From assembly GCF_963678225.1 (NCBI RefSeq), contig NZ_OY782764.1, forward strand, positions 1,369,001 through 1,433,000: a stretch of DNA of 64,000 nt, read 5' to 3'. The notes under the pieces were generated by a model. That model was not told where the DNA came from. It did not search any database and saw only the letters and a list, made by a program, of their open reading frames with translations. Positions 60,665 to 64,000 of this stretch are shown in pieces. The translations under genes were made by a program, and so were the position numbers. Each line of letters begins with the position of its first letter. The stretch's first letter is position 1. The stretch is from an uncultured Cohaesibacter sp. (GTDB taxonomy: Bacteria > Pseudomonadota > Alphaproteobacteria > Rhizobiales > Cohaesibacteraceae).

Positions 60665-62431
60665 GTGAACCTTAGAGAATTGATCCGAGCCGGCAACGGC
60701 GATATCAAGGCCGATCTGGTGATCACCAACGGCAAACTGATCAACGTGGCCACCGCTGAAATTTACCCCGCAGAAGTCGCAATAAAAAAGGACCACATCG
60801 TCGCTATCGGCGATGTGGACCACTGCAAGGGGCCGCAAACGCGCATTCATGACGCACAAGGCCGCTATCTGGCTCCCGGCATGATCGACGGGCACCTGCA
60901 TGTGGAATGCTCCAAACTATCGGTTTCCAGCTTTGCCGATCTGGTTGTACCCTTTGGCACCACGTCGGTTGTCTCGGGGCTGGATCAGATTCTCGTGGTC
61001 GCAGGGCTTGAAGGCGTACGGCATTTTCTCGATGAGGCCAACGCCAGCCCGCTGACGATCCATTGGGGCGCACCTTGCAAGACGCCCTACACCATGCCGC
61101 GCTCAACGGTGAACCACTATTTCGGCCCCGATGATCATCGCGCCACCCATGAATGGCCCGAATGCATCGGCATCTGGGAAACCGTGCGTGAATTCATTCA
61201 GGAAGAAGATGACGATGTCATCGAAGCGCTGGAGATTGCCCGCCAGCACAAGCTGCCGGTCTTTGGCTGCTCGCCCATGTGCAAAGGCTCCAAGCTGGCC
61301 AGCTATGCCAGCGCCGGCATTCGTCTTGACCATGAAAGCTATGAGGTGACCGAAGCGCTCGAGAAAATGCGCAACGGCATGTTCATGCTGATCCGCGAAA
61401 GCTCCATCAGCCATTTCCTTGAAGAGAATATCCAGCTGGCCACCAAATATGTGCCGCAGGCTGATCACCGCATCAGCTTCTGCACCGACGATGTGGTGGC
61501 AACCGATGTGCTCAAGCGCGGCCATGTCGACAATATGGTGCGCATGGCCATTGCCGCAGGTGTTCCGCCGATGGCGGCGATCCAGATGGCGACCATCAAC
61601 AGCGCCGTTGCCTGCCAGATCGACCATAAGGTCGGCCTGATAGCGCCAGGTCGTCAGGCCGATATTCTGCTCGTCGACAGCCCGGAAAGCTTCACTGTCG
61701 AGCAGGTCATTGCCAAGGGCTGTTTCGTGGCCGAAGGCAACCACATGATCGAACCGGTCAAACGGCCCGAGCGCCCGACACTGTTGACCGATACCATGCA
61801 TGTTGCACCCGTCAAGGCAGATGATATCAAGAAGCGGTCGGAGGCTAAAAAGGTCAAGGTCCTGTCCATGAACATGTCGTTGGATGTGCCCTTCGTGCGC
61901 AATCGCCGCGATGTGGTGCTGGACGTGGTTGATGGCGAGATCAAGCCGGATACGGCGCAGGATGTGCTCTATGTCTGCGTTGTCGAACGCTACGGCAAGA
62001 CCGAGAACAAGCCGGTAGCCTTTGTCTCCGGCTTCGGCCTCAAATATGGCGCCATGGCAACCTCCACGGCACCGGACGACAATAACATTGTCTGCATCGG
62101 CACCAACGCCGAGGATATGGCTGCGGCCATCAATTGGGTCATCGCCAAGGGCGGTGGTCAGGTCTTCATGCGTGATGGCGAGTCGGTGGTCGGTCTCGAG
62201 CTGCCGATTGGCGGCATCGTGTCGGATATCGCTCCTGAAGAAATGGCTGCCAAGGAAGAAGCCCTTGATGAGGCCGCCCGCGAGGCCGGATGCGCGCTGG
62301 CATGGCCCTTCATGAACATGTTCGTTCTCTCCATCACAGCCATTCCCGATTATGCCATCACCGATCTTGGCGCCGTCGATTGCGTTGGGCTGAATATTTT
62401 CGACCCGGTTCTGGAAAGCATTGCCGATTGA
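60665..62431 (+). CDS. ade: Adenine deaminase
   Basis: The enzyme converts adenine to hypoxanthine and ammonia in purine salvage. Metal ligands appear in APGMIDGHLHVECSKLS, FGTTSVVSGLDQ, CSPMCKGSKLASYASAGIRL-DHES and SFCTDDVVATDVLKRGHVD. The C-terminal domain (SMNMSLDVPFVRNRRDVVLD, GGGQVFMRDGESVVGLELP) is characteristic of Ade. Length 588 is normal. Translation starts with GTG at 60665, with AGGAG in the correct place. It leads an operon with a BMP-type binding protein and an ABC ATPase, which suggests uptake and breakdown of purines. Confidence 0.94.
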   Translation: MNLRELIRAGNGDIKADLVITNGKLINVATAEIYPAEVAIKKDHIVAIGDVDHCKGPQTRIHDAQGRYLAPGMIDGHLHVECSKLSVSSFADLVVPFGTTSVVSGLDQILVVAGLEGVRHFLDEANASPLTIHWGAPCKTPYTMPRSTVNHYFGPDDHRATHEWPECIGIWETVREFIQEEDDDVIEALEIARQHKLPVFGCSPMCKGSKLASYASAGIRLDHESYEVTEALEKMRNGMFMLIRESSISHFLEENIQLATKYVPQADHRISFCTDDVVATDVLKRGHVDNMVRMAIAAGVPPMAAIQMATINSAVACQIDHKVGLIAPGRQADILLVDSPESFTVEQVIAKGCFVAEGNHMIEPVKRPERPTLLTDTMHVAPVKADDIKKRSEAKKVKVLSMNMSLDVPFVRNRRDVVLDVVDGEIKPDTAQDVLYVCVVERYGKTENKPVAFVSGFGLKYGAMATSTAPDDNNIVCIGTNAEDMAAAINWVIAKGGGQVFMRDGESVVGLELPIGGIVSDIAPEEMAAKEEALDEAAREAGCALAWPFMNMFVLSITAIPDYAITDLGAVDCVGLNIFDPVLESIAD

Positions 62432-62554
62432 TCGGCCCCGCAAGTGAGCCTGCCGCATGACCATGGGGCAGGCGCGAAACTGTCAAATTCTGAAGGAAAG
62501 GGCGTGCAAAAGCCGCCAACCAACGATAAGACCTTAGCCAACCTGGAGAACAGT

Positions 62555-63565
62555 ATGAACATCTTTAAGAAGCTGGGTAGCGCTGCCGCGATGATGGTAC
62601 TTGCCACGCAAGTCTTCGCCGCAGAGCCGACGAAACTGGGTATCGGCCTCATTCTGGCCACAGGCCCGGAAGCGGCATGGGACGCGACCCTGATGCGCGA
62701 TGTCGAGAGTGTCGCTGAGGCTGCACCGCATGGCCTTGATATCTCTTACAAGAATGTAAACGGCGTCTGGGGCGAAGAAGCCGGTGATGCCATGGAGCTG
62801 ATGGCCCGCTCTGGCAAATACCAGATCATCTGGGCACACAGCAGCTACTCCGATCAGGTGAAGGCGCTGCAGGAGAAATATCCTGACGTGCTGTTCGTCG
62901 TTGTCGGTTCCGGCAACGAGGGTCTTGGGGGCAATGCCTATTGGGTTTACAAACGCGCCCATGAGCCATCCTACCTGCTGGGTGTTCTGGCGGGTCGCCT
63001 GACTGAAAGCGATGTTGTCGGTGTTGTCGGCCAGTTTCCTTCCGAGGATGTGAACGATCAGATCAACAGCTTCTTTGCCGGTGCCCGCTCGGTGAATCCG
63101 GACGTGAAACGCAAGGTGGCTTTCATCGAAAGCTGGTATGATCCGGCCAAGGCCGAACAATTCACCAAGGCACAGATCGCCGCTGGCGCTGATTTGACGT
63201 TCCAGCTGGTTGAAAGCTTTGAGACGTGCGAAAAAGAAAAGATCATGTGCTTTGGCAACTATGTTGACCATGGGGCTTCCGCACCGAAGTCTGTCGTCGC
63301 CAGCGCTCTCATCTCCTGGACGCCAGATCTCAACTGGATCATCGACGAATGGTACGACCATGCAGCCAGTGGCGCGCCTTACGAGGGCAACACCAAGGAA
63401 CATTGGTTCTCCATGGCTGAAGGGGGCTCGTCCCTGTCTGGCTACCACGACTACGAGACAAAGCTGCCAGATCAGCTCAAGGAAGAGGTTGCAGATCTCT
63501 CCAAGCAGATCGAATCCGGTGCGCTGGACATTCCGGTAGACCTGTCTCTGCCAACGTCTGACTGA
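62555..63565 (+). CDS. BMP-family ABC transporter substrate-binding protein (purine/nucleoside type)
   Basis: After a signal peptide (MNIFKKLGSAAAMMVLATQV-FAAEP) the protein shows the BMP/PnrA fold: GLILATGPEAAWDATLMRDVE, QIIWAHSSYSDQVKALQEKYPDVLFVVVGS, AYWVYKRAHEPSYLLGVLAG and ESDVVGVVGQFPSEDVNDQIN. Family members bind nucleosides or nucleobases. Gene order after ade supports a purine. ATG 62555 has GGAG upstream; the frame open from 62444 is not used. A stem-loop follows before the ATPase gene. Confidence 0.92.
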   Translation: MNIFKKLGSAAAMMVLATQVFAAEPTKLGIGLILATGPEAAWDATLMRDVESVAEAAPHGLDISYKNVNGVWGEEAGDAMELMARSGKYQIIWAHSSYSDQVKALQEKYPDVLFVVVGSGNEGLGGNAYWVYKRAHEPSYLLGVLAGRLTESDVVGVVGQFPSEDVNDQINSFFAGARSVNPDVKRKVAFIESWYDPAKAEQFTKAQIAAGADLTFQLVESFETCEKEKIMCFGNYVDHGASAPKSVVASALISWTPDLNWIIDEWYDHAASGAPYEGNTKEHWFSMAEGGSSLSGYHDYETKLPDQLKEEVADLSKQIESGALDIPVDLSLPTSD

Positions 63566-63572
63566 CAAGACC

Positions 63573-63597
63573 GTGCCTCTGCTTCTGGCAGGGGCAC
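63573..63597 (+). other. Stem-loop between BMP-protein and ATPase genes
   Basis: GTGCCTCTGC (63573-63582) pairs with GCAGGGGCAC (63588-63597), with one G-T pair and a 5-base loop. No T run follows. Confidence 0.65.
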
Positions 63598-63617
63598 CCA
63601 ACTGGTAAAATGCGTTT

Positions 63618-64000
63618 ATGACAAGTCCAACGCTTGAGGTTACTGCTCTGTGCAAGAGCTTTGGTTCCGTCAGGGCCAACCATGATGTGACCTTCTCGGT
63701 CGATGCCGGAGAACTGCTCTGTCTCTTTGGTGAAAACGGAGCGGGGAAATCCACACTTTCGGCCTGCCTGACCGGCCTCTATCGTCCCGATAGCGGCGAG
63801 ATCGCGTTGGAGGGAACGCCTTTGCGCCTTTCCTCGGCTGCCGACGCCATCCGGCATGGCATCGGGCTTGTGCATCAGCATTTCGTTCTTGTGCCCGATT
63901 TCACGGTGCTGGAGAATATCGTTGTTGGCTCGGAAACTGGCCTCTTCGTTGATTTTGCCAGCGCCGAAGCCAGGCTGCGGCAGATCTGCGAAAGTTACGG
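63618..64000 (+). CDS. ABC transporter ATP-binding protein, nucleoside/purine type (truncated by the window end)
   Basis: The 127 visible residues show Walker A FGENGAGKSTLSACLTGLY and the Q-loop GLVHQHFVLVPDFTVLENIV, typical of the double-domain NupA/YufO-type ATPases that work with BMP-family binding proteins. The start ATG 63618 is 52 bases after the binding-protein gene, without a strong ribosome site. The rest, and the permeases expected to follow, lie outside the window. Confidence 0.9.
   Translation, partial: MTSPTLEVTALCKSFGSVRANHDVTFSVDAGELLCLFGENGAGKSTLSACLTGLYRPDSGEIALEGTPLRLSSAADAIRHGIGLVHQHFVLVPDFTVLENIVVGSETGLFVDFASAEARLRQICESY

Noticed and set aside
61103-62464. 453-residue minus-strand frame opposite adenine deaminase
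   Set aside because: A long antisense shadow caused by codon bias; it is rich in His/Asp/Gly without any fold, while the ade frame is unmistakable.

Overview
The window is a chromosomal stretch of an alphaproteobacterium. Several genes point to the Hyphomicrobiales (Rhizobiales): an mmcB-type repair gene, a RegA/RegB (ActR/ActS) redox pair, a frcR-frcBCAK fructose locus, a DUF2852 protein, a complex I NDUFA9-like protein and an FMN-riboswitch-controlled RibN-type transporter. A marine genus such as Cohaesibacter is a plausible guess, but the sequence alone does not settle it. There are no rRNA genes and no CRISPR array; one tRNA gene is present.

Layout. (1) 1-18.8 kb, surface adhesion block: a giant adhesin made of nearly identical 588-bp repeats runs off the left edge on the minus strand. 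Divergent from it are two ABC half-transporters with degenerate ATPase motifs, an HlyD-type adaptor and a TolC-type outer membrane protein, which together look like a type I secretion system. A REC-PAS-GGDEF-EAL regulator and an RpfC-like hybrid histidine kinase follow directly. (2) 18.9-28.4 kb, housekeeping: HI0933-like flavoprotein, MmcB, RegA and RegB homologues, DUF2852 protein, FMN riboswitch with ribN, a GH20 hexosaminidase and the NDUFA9-like protein. (3) 28.7-33.5 kb: a tRNA-Leu(CAG) gene carries a compact 4.4-kb integrative element bounded by 30-bp att repeats. It holds a tyrosine integrase, a BRO-type antirepressor whose start looks lost, an AT-rich unknown gene, a 64-residue gene and about 0.9 kb of non-coding, repeat-rich DNA. 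A fragment of a second integrase lies just outside. (4) 33.5-39.5 kb: a peptide-type ABC operon with a DUF1684 gene at its end. (5) 39.8-48.2 kb: a membrane GGDEF-EAL protein, an MFS transporter and the ROK regulator/frcBCAK fructose locus. (6) 48.3-55.7 kb: a sugar ABC operon with its own MsmK/UgpC-type ATPase, a GH127 arabinofuranosidase and a LacI-family regulator with visible operators. (7) 56.0-59.6 kb: arsenic resistance (acr3-arsC divergent from arsR-arsP-like permease-thioredoxin). (8) 59.6-64 kb: an AraC regulator divergent from adenine deaminase, a BMP-family binding protein and the start of its ABC ATPase, probably a purine salvage unit.

The points most worth following up are the adhesin secretion system whose two ABC subunits together lack any canonical signature motif; the tRNA-Leu element with four copies of a promoter-like motif that resembles phage single-subunit RNA polymerase promoters in form; and a consistent stem-loop after each of the four binding-protein genes that begin or precede ABC transporter genes.
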